Of a stretch of 64,000 nucleotides of DNA, positions 36,683 through 46,408 are shown in pieces (the first letter of the stretch is position 1; every line of letters begins with the position of its first letter). The DNA lies in the NCBI RefSeq assembly GCF_900129745.1, contig NZ_FQWS01000001.1, positions 558,001 through 622,000 on the forward strand, given 5' to 3'. The DNA comes from Winogradskyella jejuensis (GTDB taxonomy: Bacteria > Bacteroidota > Bacteroidia > Flavobacteriales > Flavobacteriaceae). The notes below the pieces were generated by a model. It saw only the letters and a program-made list of their open reading frames with translations, had not been told where the DNA came from and made no database searches. A program made the translations under genes and the position numbers.

Positions 36683-37791
36683 AGTACTACATAATTGCTG
36701 GTGAAGCCTCGGGAGATTTGCATGGCTCTAATTTGATGAAAGCCCTATTAAAAGAAGACCAAAACGCAGACATACGTTTTTGGGGAGGTGATTTAATGCA
36801 ATCTGTTGGCGGCACTTTGGTAACACATTACAAAGAGCGTTCTTTTATGGGTTTTGCCGAAGTGATTATGAACCTTAAAACCATCCTTGGTTTTATAAAA
36901 TTTTGCAAAAAGGATATTGAAGCTTATAAACCAGATGTGATTATTTTTATAGACAACTCTGGGTTTAATCTGAGGATAGCCAAATGGGCGAAAGAGCTAG
37001 GTTACAAAACACACTATTACATCTCTCCGCAAGTATGGGCTTCTCGTGCTGGGCGTGTTAAGAAAATAAAACGCGATATAGATGCCATGTATACCATCTT
37101 ACCTTTTGAAAAAGCGTTTTATAGCAAATACGATTATGATGTGCATTTTGTAGGCCACCCGCTTATTGACGCAGTTTCTAACAGAGAACTAATCGACGAG
37201 AAAAGCTTTAGAAAAGAACATAAATTAAGTAACAAACCTGTAATCGCTTTATTACCTGGAAGTCGAAAACAGGAAATTAAAAAAATGCTTGATGTGATGT
37301 TAAGCGTTATTGAAGATTTTGAGGATTACCAATTTGTTATTGCAGGAGCCCCAAGTCAGGATTATAGTTTTTATAAATCCATAATTGGGAATCGAGATAT
37401 TTCGTTTGTAGATAATAAGACCTATGACTTACTGAGTATCTCCTTTGCTGCTTTGGTCACCTCTGGTACAGCAACATTAGAAACCGCATTGTTTAAAGTT
37501 CCTCAAGTGGTTTGTTACAAAGCTAATGCTATATCTTACCAAATAGCAAAACGCATTATCACGCTTAAGTTTATTTCTTTAGTTAATCTGATTATGGACC
37601 GTGAAGTGGTAACAGAATTAATTCAGCATGATTTAAATACAAAACAACTTAAGAAAGAATTGCATACTATTTTGAATCCTGAAAAACGCGAGCAACTCTT
37701 TTTAGATTATTACGAATTGGAACAAAAGTTAGGCGGTAGAGGCGCAAGTGAGAATACTGCAAAATTAATTTACGAGGCTATTAAGAATTAA
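36679..37791 (+). CDS. lpxB: Lipid-A-disaccharide synthase
   Basis: LpxB joins UDP-2,3-diacylglucosamine and 2,3-diacylglucosamine-1-phosphate into the lipid A disaccharide at the inner membrane. The 370-aa GT19 enzyme shows IAGEASGDLHGSNLM at the N-terminus, MGFAEV, PDVIIFIDNSGFNL, YISPQVWAS, VGHPLID, LLPGSRKQEI and TSGTATLETAL, in family order. Start ATG overlaps the stop of the small membrane gene. Confidence 0.96.
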   Translation: MKYYIIAGEASGDLHGSNLMKALLKEDQNADIRFWGGDLMQSVGGTLVTHYKERSFMGFAEVIMNLKTILGFIKFCKKDIEAYKPDVIIFIDNSGFNLRIAKWAKELGYKTHYYISPQVWASRAGRVKKIKRDIDAMYTILPFEKAFYSKYDYDVHFVGHPLIDAVSNRELIDEKSFRKEHKLSNKPVIALLPGSRKQEIKKMLDVMLSVIEDFEDYQFVIAGAPSQDYSFYKSIIGNRDISFVDNKTYDLLSISFAALVTSGTATLETALFKVPQVVCYKANAISYQIAKRIITLKFISLVNLIMDREVVTELIQHDLNTKQLKKELHTILNPEKREQLFLDYYELEQKLGGRGASENTAKLIYEAIKN

Positions 37792-37795
37792 AAGA

Positions 37796-37813
37796 CTTCC
37801 GTTTGTACAGAAG
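37796..37813 (+). repeat. Intergenic hairpin before the NlpC/P60 gene
   Basis: CTTCCGT, loop TTGT, ACAGAAG with one C-A mismatch. Flanks and spacing to the ATG resemble the hairpin before ysxC (30854-30869). Confidence 0.45.
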
Positions 37814-37819
37814 ACAACT

Positions 37820-38335
37820 ATGAGAAAAACCTACTTACTCTTCATTTTACTTACATTACTTAGCAGCTGTGGTTCTTCTCGAAAAGCCTCTAAAAGTTCA
37901 AAACGGAAAACCGTAATTACTACAAAAACTGAAACTAAAAAACCCATTTCTAAAACGGCTGAGTCTATTATTGCTTATGCCAAAAGATTTAAAGGTACCA
38001 AGTACAAATACGGCGGCACTACAAAAAAAGGCATGGATTGTTCGGGGCTAATATACACGTCCTTTGGAGCTCACGATATTGTTATGCCGCGTACAACCAA
38101 AGAATTATCCTCTACTGGAGATTGGGTTGATATCAAAAAAATACAAGAAGGAGATTTGGTGTTTTTTGCAACTCGGAAGAATAGCAGAAAAGTTAATCAT
38201 GTGGGCATTGTTACTAACGTTAGAAATGGTGAAGTTTCTTTTATACATTCATCAACAAGCCGTGGTGTTATAATTTCAAAAATTTCTGAACGCTATTGGT
38301 ATTTGGCTTACGTGCAAGCAAGACGTTATTTGTAG
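37820..38335 (+). CDS. NlpC/P60 family lipoprotein (peptidoglycan hydrolase)
   Basis: The 171-aa protein has a lipobox LLSSC (Cys17), a short Lys/Ser/Thr linker, and a C-terminal NlpC/P60 domain. The catalytic Cys is in GMDCSGLIY (Cys74), the His in VNHVGIV (His127), and the third polar residue follows in FIHSSTSRGV. Such enzymes cut gamma-D-Glu-diaminopimelate bonds, consistent with the meso-DAP MurE in this genome. It lies 28 bp after lpxB and may share its transcript. Confidence 0.93.
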   Translation: MRKTYLLFILLTLLSSCGSSRKASKSSKRKTVITTKTETKKPISKTAESIIAYAKRFKGTKYKYGGTTKKGMDCSGLIYTSFGAHDIVMPRTTKELSSTGDWVDIKKIQEGDLVFFATRKNSRKVNHVGIVTNVRNGEVSFIHSSTSRGVIISKISERYWYLAYVQARRYL

Positions 38336-38397
38336 CTGAGAGCCTCAGCTACCAAATTAAGTGTATTACATTTCAATTTTTTGAGTAACTTTCTGTT

Positions 38398-40434
38398 ATG
38401 AAGTTGCTAAATTTCAACATAATAAAGCTCAGCATTTGCCTTATTATTGGCATATGTATTGGTTTTTATTTTGAAATTTCTATAAAAAACTCACTTTACG
38501 CGCTTCTAATTTTAATCTTTGGACTTACAGTAGCATATATTTATTCTTCAAAGAAGAATAAACTTACTCATCTGTTTGGCGGATTAGTTGTTTCAATATT
38601 CGTTCTGTTAGGTATTCTAAGAACTCAGCTTTATGATGAAACTATTCAACCGTCGCATTACATTAATTCTAAAATTGATTATTCAAATTATCAAGACTTC
38701 CAATTAAAAATAATAGAGCGTCTAAAACCAGATAATTACAACTTAAAGTATATTGCAGAAATCATTAGCCTTAATGATATTAAAGCTAGTGGAAAAGTAT
38801 TGCTGAATCTACAAAAAGATTCTACACTTTATGATTTGGGTATTGGAGAATTCTATTTTACAAACAGTCAGCTTTCTCAAGTCTCAGGTCCAAAAAATCC
38901 TTTTCAGTTTGATTACAGGAATTATTTAAAGAAACGCAACATCCATCACCAAATCTATTTGGATTCTAATGAACTGATTAAACTAGAAGGCCACTCAACA
39001 TCTATAGCTACTTATGCGGACGCTTTTAGAACTCAAGTTAACTTTAAGCTCGAAAAAGCAGGTTTTAAACCAGACACTTTAGCTATTATTAATGCACTAT
39101 TATTAGGGCAACGTCAAGATATTAGCCCTGAAATTTACAATAACTACGTTAACGCGGGTACTATACATATACTTGCGGTTTCTGGACTTCATGTTGGGAT
39201 TATTTTTATCATTCTCACTTATTTATTAAGGCCTTTACACCGATTGAAATATGGGAAGCATATTCTAAAGCCTATTTTAATCCTACTCGTACTTTGGTCG
39301 TTTGCTTTTATCGCGGGATTATCACCTTCTGTTACGAGAGCGGTTACCATGTTTAGCATTATTACGTTTGCACAGTTTTTACGTCGCCCAACGAATATCT
39401 ATAACACCATTACCATATCGGCTTTTATTTTGCTTTTCTTGAAGCCTATTTATCTTTTCGATGTTGGTTTTCAGATGAGTTACTTAGCAGTATTGGCTAT
39501 AGTAAGTATTCAACCTATGCTTTATAAATTATGGACACCTAATTATAAAGTCGTAGATTATTTTTGGCAAATTTTTACAGTGACTATAGCAGCACAACTA
39601 GGTGTTGCGCCAATTAGCTTGTTCTATTTTCATCAATTTCCAGGACTGTTTTTTGTTTCAAATTTGGTCATCATTCCCGTGTTAGGTGTTATATTAGGCG
39701 TTGGTATTTTGGTTATTCTACTAGCTTTAATCGACATATTACCAAGCATTCTAGCAAAAGGTTTCGGGTTTATTATTGAATCCTTGAATAACTTTATCGC
39801 TTGGATTGCCCAGTTTGAAAATTTCCTATTAAGAGATATCTCATTTAGTATCTATCATGTTTTAGCAAGCTATCTAATGATTATTAGTGGACTCTATCTC
39901 TTCAAACAAAAGTCAGTGAAATCAATACATTACTCGCTTTTTAGTGTGTTACTATTTTCTTGTGTTTTAATTTATACCAAACATAAAAACAGTACAAATG
40001 AGTTGGTGATATACAATAAAACCAGAGCTACAATTTTAGGAAAAAAAGCAGACCATCAGTTAGTCGTCTATCACAATTTAGATTCGAATACTATCCAACA
40101 TGAAAAGACTCTAAAAAATTACGAAGTTGGTCATTTTATTAATTCCACAATTTATGACCGTCTTGAACTAGTTTATAGTTTTAAAAATGAGAAAATTCTA
40201 CTCGTAGATAGCTTAGGTGTTTACAATACGAAAAACTTTAAAGCCGATTACATTCTGCTAAAGGACTCTCCAAAAATTAATCTCAACCGGTTGATTGACT
40301 CTTTACAACCCAAACAAATCATTGCTGATGCTAGCAATTACAAATCTTATGTTGAGCGATGGAAACAAACGTGTAGGGATAAAAAAATCCCTTTCCATAG
40401 TACTTATGAAAAGGGAGCCTTTATATTCAAATAA
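38398..40434 (+). CDS. comEC: ComEC/Rec2-family DNA uptake channel protein
   Basis: ComEC forms the inner-membrane channel for single-stranded DNA in natural transformation. The 678-aa protein has N-terminal membrane helices, a DUF4131 region, then the Competence domain with LLLGQRQDIS, AGTIHILAVSGLHVGII, GLSPSVTRA and further helices. The C-terminal 150 residues correspond to the metallo-beta-lactamase-like domain of larger ComEC proteins, but no HxHxDH motif is present, so this part is a reduced, metal-free remnant. No other com gene is nearby. Confidence 0.9.
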   Translation: MKLLNFNIIKLSICLIIGICIGFYFEISIKNSLYALLILIFGLTVAYIYSSKKNKLTHLFGGLVVSIFVLLGILRTQLYDETIQPSHYINSKIDYSNYQDFQLKIIERLKPDNYNLKYIAEIISLNDIKASGKVLLNLQKDSTLYDLGIGEFYFTNSQLSQVSGPKNPFQFDYRNYLKKRNIHHQIYLDSNELIKLEGHSTSIATYADAFRTQVNFKLEKAGFKPDTLAIINALLLGQRQDISPEIYNNYVNAGTIHILAVSGLHVGIIFIILTYLLRPLHRLKYGKHILKPILILLVLWSFAFIAGLSPSVTRAVTMFSIITFAQFLRRPTNIYNTITISAFILLFLKPIYLFDVGFQMSYLAVLAIVSIQPMLYKLWTPNYKVVDYFWQIFTVTIAAQLGVAPISLFYFHQFPGLFFVSNLVIIPVLGVILGVGILVILLALIDILPSILAKGFGFIIESLNNFIAWIAQFENFLLRDISFSIYHVLASYLMIISGLYLFKQKSVKSIHYSLFSVLLFSCVLIYTKHKNSTNELVIYNKTRATILGKKADHQLVVYHNLDSNTIQHEKTLKNYEVGHFINSTIYDRLELVYSFKNEKILLVDSLGVYNTKNFKADYILLKDSPKINLNRLIDSLQPKQIIADASNYKSYVERWKQTCRDKKIPFHSTYEKGAFIFK

Positions 40435-40443
40435 ACTTATTAC

Positions 40444-40998
40444 TTACTTTGTTTGATTAAAGCTAGGCTTAAAGTTTTTGTAGTATTCATTAAATGCCTC
40501 TTGAGACTTCATATCTTTGTATTTATCGTCTTTAAAGAGCTTTAAATACAATTCTAATTGCTGTGGTCTTTGGTATCCAGTAATTGGTGCTATGAGATTT
40601 AACTCTTCATCAAAGAATGCAATAGTAGGAAATGCTCTTACTCGAAGAAATCGTGAAAATTCATGAGGACTATTACGTCTATTTGCCTTAGCTGGGTCGT
40701 AACCTGGATTGGAAAATGTATTATCTTTGTAGGTTACTGTTGTATTACCTTCTGCATTAAATTTTACAGCGTAAAAATTAGCATTAACGTAAGCTACGAC
40801 ATCTTTATTTTTAAAAGTATCTCGGTCTAACATTTTACATGGCCCACACCAATTGGTATAGACGTCCATCATAATCTTTTTAGGATTTTTCTTTTGTAGC
40901 GCCACTGCCTCTTCAAAAGTTATCCAATTAATTTCTTGTGCTGATACTTTTATTGCTAATAACAATACAAACGCTCCAAATACTATCTTTTTCATCAT
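40444..40998 (-). CDS. Thioredoxin-family exported protein
   Basis: The 184-aa protein has a signal peptide (about 1-20) and a thioredoxin domain with the redox site WCGPCK in TNWCGPCKMLD (about residues 49-54), the VNANFYAVKFNAEG strand, and the cis-Pro in RAFPTI. It resembles the single-domain periplasmic thioredoxins (Thioredoxin_7) that reduce or isomerise disulfides or handle c-type cytochrome maturation. The substrate is unknown. It is convergent with comEC, with a 9-bp gap. Confidence 0.88.
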   Translation of the reverse strand: MMKKIVFGAFVLLLAIKVSAQEINWITFEEAVALQKKNPKKIMMDVYTNWCGPCKMLDRDTFKNKDVVAYVNANFYAVKFNAEGNTTVTYKDNTFSNPGYDPAKANRRNSPHEFSRFLRVRAFPTIAFFDEELNLIAPITGYQRPQQLELYLKLFKDDKYKDMKSQEAFNEYYKNFKPSFNQTK

Positions 40999-41038
40999 AT
41001 CTACTCAGTAGCAATTACTAGACCAAACTTACAAAATA

Positions 41039-41064
41039 AAAAACGCCCTATGTAGAGCGTTTTT
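41039..41064 (-). terminator. Terminator of the POT transporter gene
   Basis: AAAAACGC (41039-41046), 10-nt loop, GCGTTTTT (41057-41064), just downstream of the transporter stop on the minus strand. Confidence 0.8.
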
Positions 41065-41082
41065 AATATTTAACTTTTATTT

Positions 41083-42693
41083 CTAGTTAATTCCATGCAT
41101 TTTTCTTTTTAATGTAGGGTTTAATAAAAACATTATAATTGCTGCTCCAATTGGAATGATTGTGAATATTAAGAAGAAGGTAGATAATCCATATTCTTCT
41201 GAAATAGAGTCTATATAGCTTCCTGTAAACCCTCCTAAAAGGTTAGCAAAGAAATTAGCTGTAAACCAGATACCAAACATCATACTTACTAATTTTACAG
41301 GTGCTAACTTACTCACATAAGATAATCCGACTGGGGACACACATAATTCCCCCATAGTATGTAAAAAATAAGCAACTACCAAAAACATTAGACTAACAGA
41401 AGCTGTTTTTGCTCCTTCTGGAATCCCTGCAGAACCATATGCCAGTGCAGCAAATCCGAGCCCTACTAATAATAATCCGATTGCAAATTTGATTGGTCCA
41501 GATGGATTGTACTTACTCTCCCATATTTTAGAAAATAAAGGCGCAAACAATATTATAAACAATGAATTTAATACTGAGAACCAAGATGCTGGAACCTCCG
41601 TTGCATCTGACTGAAACTCTCTATTTAACATCCAAATAACAATACCCCAAATTATCACAAAGCTCAAAGCTAGTATTACATTTGCCAAAGAATACTTTTT
41701 AAAGGTTTGCTTAAATAGCATTGCCAAAACCCATGTAATTACTAACATAGGCACAATGGTAATAACAGCGTTGACTATCTTAAAAGTTAATGCCGCACTA
41801 CCTTCTAATGCTCTGTCCGTATAATCCGCCGCAAAAATAGTCATAGAACCTCCTGCTTGTTCAAAAGCCCACCAAAAGAATATTACAAACAAAGAAAATA
41901 TACCTATAACAAACAGTCTATCTCGAACAACTTTAGAACTTTCTGCTTCTTCAACAACATCTTCAACATTGTCTTCTAACTTTTCAATACTATCTTCTAC
42001 AATATCATCGAAATCTTCAGTTTGCTTTGGTGTTAAACCAATCTTACCAAAGATACTTTGAGTAAAGTGGAATTGAAGCATTCCCAAAAACATAAAAATT
42101 CCCGCAAGTCCAAATCCATAATGCCATCCTATTTTTTCTCCTATGTAACCGCACAATAGAATTCCTAAGAAGGCTCCTGCGTTAATTCCCATGTAAAAAA
42201 TCGTATAACCAGCATCTTTCTCTTTACCTTGACTCTTATATAATTGCCCAACCATTGACGAAATATTTGGTTTAAAAAAACCATTCCCAATAATTAAACA
42301 AGCTAAACCAAAAAAGAAGAATATAGAAGTCATTCCTTCTAAAGCCATTGCTGCATGACCTAGAGTCATTATAAAGGCTCCTACAATTACAGCTTTTCGA
42401 TAGCCCATAAACTTATCGGCAATAAAACCGCCAATGATTGGTGTTAGATAAACTAAACCTGTGTACCATGCATACAATAATAGCGCATCGGAATTACTCC
42501 AACCCCAACCAGGCTGATATCCTTTATCTGCATCACCTAATATTGAGGTAACTAAGAATAACACAAGTAGTGCTCGCATCCCATAATAAGAAAAGCGTTC
42601 CCACATTTCTGTAAAAAAGAGTACAAATAATCCTGATGGGTGACCTAAAACAGTCTTTTGATTTGTTTCCGAACCTCCAAATTTAAATTCCAT
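41083..42693 (-). CDS. Proton-dependent oligopeptide transporter (POT/PTR2)
   Basis: This MFS transporter imports di- and tripeptides with protons. The 536-aa protein has about 14 helices and the POT signatures: the proton-coupling ExxER motif in EMWERFSYYG, GGFIADKFMGYRKA, and FYMGINAGAFLG. A charged loop of about 45 residues (EDFDDIVEDSIEKLED...) sits between the two bundles. The gene lies downstream of the DPP-IV-like peptidase on the same strand, and the pair could release and take up peptides. Confidence 0.93.
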   Translation of the reverse strand: MEFKFGGSETNQKTVLGHPSGLFVLFFTEMWERFSYYGMRALLVLFLVTSILGDADKGYQPGWGWSNSDALLLYAWYTGLVYLTPIIGGFIADKFMGYRKAVIVGAFIMTLGHAAMALEGMTSIFFFFGLACLIIGNGFFKPNISSMVGQLYKSQGKEKDAGYTIFYMGINAGAFLGILLCGYIGEKIGWHYGFGLAGIFMFLGMLQFHFTQSIFGKIGLTPKQTEDFDDIVEDSIEKLEDNVEDVVEEAESSKVVRDRLFVIGIFSLFVIFFWWAFEQAGGSMTIFAADYTDRALEGSAALTFKIVNAVITIVPMLVITWVLAMLFKQTFKKYSLANVILALSFVIIWGIVIWMLNREFQSDATEVPASWFSVLNSLFIILFAPLFSKIWESKYNPSGPIKFAIGLLLVGLGFAALAYGSAGIPEGAKTASVSLMFLVVAYFLHTMGELCVSPVGLSYVSKLAPVKLVSMMFGIWFTANFFANLLGGFTGSYIDSISEEYGLSTFFLIFTIIPIGAAIIMFLLNPTLKRKMHGIN

Positions 42694-42724
42694 ATATAAT
42701 TATATTAGTTAGTATTTAGTTAGT

Positions 42725-44956
42725 TTATCCTTTAATCTTTGACTTCACTTCTTCTTTTTTATCACTCTTTACGCGTTTGTCGCCAAGTGTTTTATGAATA
42801 AAGTCCGTCATTTTAGTGTATAAATGTAATCTAGTATTTCCACCGTAGATACCGTGATTTTTATCTGGATACACCATCCATTCAAACTGCTTATTAGCTT
42901 GCACTAAGGCTTCAACCATTCGCATGGTATTCTGTAAATGCACATTATCGTCACCTGAACCATGTATTAATAAAAAGTCACCTTTAAGTTTATCCACATG
43001 GTTTATAGGCGAGTTCCCATCATATCCGCTAGGATTTTCCTGAGGTGTAGTCATGTAACGCTCCGTATAAATGGTATCATAAAAACGCCAACTTGTTACT
43101 GGCGCTACGGCTATAGCCATTTTAAATACATCATTACCCTTGAATAAGGCATTACTACTCATAAAACCTCCATAACTCCATCCCCAAATACCAATTCTGC
43201 TTTCATCTATATAAGGTAAGGCTCCTAGTTTTTTTGCAGCTTCAATTTGGTCCTCAACTTCGTATTTTCCTAATTCATTTTGAGTTACTTTTTTGAACGC
43301 TGCGCCTTTTAATCCTGTTCCTCTTCCATCGACACAAGCCACAATATAACCTTCTTGAGCTAAGTGTTGGTACCAATAGTCATTAGTACCATTCCAACGG
43401 TTTGCGACTTGCTGAGAACCCGGACCTGAATACTGATACATAAATAGTGGATATTTCTTATTTGGGTCGAAATCTGCAGGTTTAATCATCCACATGTTTA
43501 GCTCGTTACCGTTTACAGAGATTGTGCTAAATTCCTTTTTAGAGGTCACATAATCGTTAACTTTTTGCGCCAATTTATCGTTATCCTTAATGCTCTTAAT
43601 CAGTTTTCCTGATTTTGAATCGTTTAAAGTGTACTCTTGCGGCGAAGTTGCACTAGAATGTGTATTAATGAAATAGGTGAAATCTGCACTAAAAGAAGCG
43701 CTATTTGTACCATCTCGTTTGGTTAAACGCTTTTTGTTTTTTCCGTTAAGTTTTACAGAATAGACATCTCTATTAATTGAGCCGTTTTCAACCGATTGAT
43801 AAAAAATAGTCTTAGAATCCTCGTCAAACCCGTAATAATTAGTGACTTCCCAATCACCATCAGTTACTTGATTAATCAATTCACCATCTTTAGTGTAGTG
43901 ATATATGTGATTGTAACCATTCTTTTCACTTGTCCAAATAAAGCTATTATCTTTTAAGAACGTAAGATTGAAAGTCACATCAACATAGGCCTTATCGGTT
44001 TCAGCCAAAACTAATTTTGAAGTACTCTTAGCTGTATCAATCATCCACAAATCCAATTCGTTTTGATGACGATTCATATACTGTGCGCTTAACACATCAG
44101 CATCGTTGGTCCAATTCAGTCGTGCAATGTAAAAATCGTCATAAGACTTATCTACTTTGATTTCAGTAAGTGTATCAGATTTTAAATCATAAAGATGCAA
44201 CGATACTTTAGAGTTTTTCTCACCTGCTTTAGGGTATTTAAATACTTGCTGTGTTTGGTACAATCCGCTTCCAAAAACATCCATCGAAAATTCTGGAACT
44301 TCAGTTTCATCAAAACGAATAAATGCTATTTTATCGCCATCAGCATTCCAATCAAAAGCACGAACAAATGAAAATTCTTCTTCGTAAACCCAATCCGTAA
44401 TACCATTAATAATGCTATTCTTTTTACCATCAAACGTCAATTGCTTTGTCTCTCCAGAGCTTAAATCTTTTACATAAAGGTTGTTTTGAAAACCATAAGC
44501 TACTTTACTTCCATCAGGAGAAAATGTAGGCTCTTGCACTAAGTTTTCGCTTAGCTTGGACAAACCCTTAGTATTGGTGTCGTAAATGTAATATTCACCC
44601 AAAGTTGAACGTCTAAATACAGGTTGAGACTGCGTCGTCAATAAAATTTTAGATTCGTCTTTACTGAAGCTATAATCAAAAAACGCTTGAATACCTTCTA
44701 AATCTGAAGAGTTAACAAGCGTTTTTACTTTCTTTAAAGTTTTATAATCGTAAATATCAATTGAAGCTGTTCGCGCACTCCTATCGAAGTTTAAAACAGA
44801 GTATTGCTTTCCATTATTCATAGAATGCAAAGCCTGCATACCTTCAGTTCTAAAGGTACCATTCCATATATCTTCTAAGCTAATTTGTTTATTCTGAGCA
44901 GTTACAAGAGTCGTAACCAAAAAACCGATGACGGCAATGATGCGGGAGAATTTCAT
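42725..44956 (-). CDS. DPP-IV-like S9 prolyl peptidase
   Basis: This exported dipeptidyl-peptidase removes X-Pro or X-Ala dipeptides. The 743-aa protein has a signal peptide (about 1-20), an N-terminal beta-propeller (DPPIV_N, about 60-460), and an alpha/beta-hydrolase domain with the nucleophile in GWSYGGFMS, the Asp in GSGDDNVHLQN and the His in NHGIYGG. The Glu-rich segment DWVYEEEF matches the double-Glu motif that holds the substrate amino group. The POT transporter gene follows 31 bp later. Confidence 0.93.
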   Translation of the reverse strand: MKFSRIIAVIGFLVTTLVTAQNKQISLEDIWNGTFRTEGMQALHSMNNGKQYSVLNFDRSARTASIDIYDYKTLKKVKTLVNSSDLEGIQAFFDYSFSKDESKILLTTQSQPVFRRSTLGEYYIYDTNTKGLSKLSENLVQEPTFSPDGSKVAYGFQNNLYVKDLSSGETKQLTFDGKKNSIINGITDWVYEEEFSFVRAFDWNADGDKIAFIRFDETEVPEFSMDVFGSGLYQTQQVFKYPKAGEKNSKVSLHLYDLKSDTLTEIKVDKSYDDFYIARLNWTNDADVLSAQYMNRHQNELDLWMIDTAKSTSKLVLAETDKAYVDVTFNLTFLKDNSFIWTSEKNGYNHIYHYTKDGELINQVTDGDWEVTNYYGFDEDSKTIFYQSVENGSINRDVYSVKLNGKNKKRLTKRDGTNSASFSADFTYFINTHSSATSPQEYTLNDSKSGKLIKSIKDNDKLAQKVNDYVTSKKEFSTISVNGNELNMWMIKPADFDPNKKYPLFMYQYSGPGSQQVANRWNGTNDYWYQHLAQEGYIVACVDGRGTGLKGAAFKKVTQNELGKYEVEDQIEAAKKLGALPYIDESRIGIWGWSYGGFMSSNALFKGNDVFKMAIAVAPVTSWRFYDTIYTERYMTTPQENPSGYDGNSPINHVDKLKGDFLLIHGSGDDNVHLQNTMRMVEALVQANKQFEWMVYPDKNHGIYGGNTRLHLYTKMTDFIHKTLGDKRVKSDKKEEVKSKIKG

Positions 44957-45076
44957 TAATATTTGTTATTTAATAAAGCAATGCCAAGTTTACTAAAAAT
45001 TATGCAAAAAACACTAATTATTAACAGTAAATCGGCAATATTGCTATACATGCAACACATATTATACCAATCCTAG

Positions 45077-45084
45077 TATCTTTG
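45077..45084 (+). promoter_or_regulatory. -7 box of the mevalonate-pathway genes
   Basis: TATCTTTG, a TAnnTTTG match 23 bp before the HMG-CoA reductase ATG. No clear TTG at 17-20 bp upstream. Confidence 0.45.
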
Positions 45085-45106
45085 TGTTTTAATTGAAAAA
45101 ATAATC

Positions 45107-46408
45107 ATGCAAAACGCTATTTCTGGATTTTCAAAATTATCTAAAACTCAAAAAATTGATTGGCTTTTAGAGACCTATTTCAATAATGATGAATCCTCTC
45201 GAAAACTAGTAACTCAGTACTTTAATTCTGATGAGAAATTACAAAAACTGCATGATGAATTTATAGAAAATACAATTACTAATTTTTACTTACCTCTTGG
45301 AGTAGCTCCAAACTTTTTAATCAACGAAACCCTTTATACCATTCCTATGGCCATTGAAGAGAGTTCTGTTGTTGCAGCTGCAAGTAAAGCCGCAAAATAT
45401 TGGTTAGAACGCGGCGGCTTCAAAGCTGAAGTTATTTCGATGGTAAAAATTGGGCAAGTCCATTTTACATACGCTGGTAAAAAAGAAGATTTACTTAACT
45501 TTTTTACAACTGTAAAATCACAACTCATTTCTGATGCTTCACCGATTACCAAAAATATGGAACGCCGCGGTGGTGGCATTTTAGATATTGAACTACGTGA
45601 TAAAACTGAAGAACTAGACCATTACTATCAGCTTCATGCTACGTTTGAAACTCTTGATGCTATGGGTGCTAATTTCATCAATTCGTGTTTAGAGCAGTTT
45701 GCTGAAACATTAAAATTAGAAGCTGAAAAGTCGCTTGAAGGTCAGTTAGATATTATTATGAGTATTCTATCTAATTACGTTCCAGATTGTCTGGTTAGAG
45801 CAGAAGTACGTTGTAAGATTGAAGACTTAAAAGACAAAGACATTCCTAATCCTGGGGCTTTCGCTGAGAAATTTAAACAAGCCGTTTCTATTGCAGAAGT
45901 TGAACCACATCGGGCTGTGACCCATAATAAAGGTATAATGAATGGCATCGATGCTGTAGTCTTAGCTACTGGAAACGACTTTAGAGCCGTTGAAGCTGGT
46001 GTGCATGCTTATGCTTCAAAAGATGGAAAATACACAAGTCTTACACATTGCAGTATTGATAATGGAGAATTCTGTTTTTGGTTAGAAATACCTCTAGCCT
46101 TAGGAACAGTTGGTGGACTCACCAGCTTGCATCCGCTTGTAAAATTTGCATTGCAAATGCTTGGAAAACCTTCAGCAAAAGATTTAATGAAAATTGTTGC
46201 TGTGGCAGGATTGGCACAAAACTTTGCAGCTTTAAAATCTCTGACAACTACTGGTATTCAGCAAGGACATATGAAAATGCATTTGATGAATATCTTGAAT
46301 CAGTTTGAAGCCACAGAATCAGAGAAAACACAACTTGTAGAGCATTTTAAAATCAACACTGTTACTCACAGCGCAGTTGTCGAAGCTATTAGTAAAATGA
46401 GAAAGTAA
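45107..46408 (+). CDS. Hydroxymethylglutaryl-CoA reductase, class II
   Basis: This enzyme reduces HMG-CoA to mevalonate. The 433-aa protein lacks the membrane anchor and follows the class II (Pseudomonas mevalonii type) pattern: ENTITNF and PLGVAPNF (about 54-70), MAIEESSVVAAASK with the catalytic Glu (84-86 region), VLATGNDFRAVEAG with the catalytic Asp, and QQGHMKMHLMN with the C-terminal His. Class II members are often called degradative, but in flavobacteria they supply the mevalonate route to isoprenoids. It overlaps by 1 bp with the next gene, a GHMP kinase, which supports the biosynthetic reading. Confidence 0.93.
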   Translation: MQNAISGFSKLSKTQKIDWLLETYFNNDESSRKLVTQYFNSDEKLQKLHDEFIENTITNFYLPLGVAPNFLINETLYTIPMAIEESSVVAAASKAAKYWLERGGFKAEVISMVKIGQVHFTYAGKKEDLLNFFTTVKSQLISDASPITKNMERRGGGILDIELRDKTEELDHYYQLHATFETLDAMGANFINSCLEQFAETLKLEAEKSLEGQLDIIMSILSNYVPDCLVRAEVRCKIEDLKDKDIPNPGAFAEKFKQAVSIAEVEPHRAVTHNKGIMNGIDAVVLATGNDFRAVEAGVHAYASKDGKYTSLTHCSIDNGEFCFWLEIPLALGTVGGLTSLHPLVKFALQMLGKPSAKDLMKIVAVAGLAQNFAALKSLTTTGIQQGHMKMHLMNILNQFEATESEKTQLVEHFKINTVTHSAVVEAISKMRK

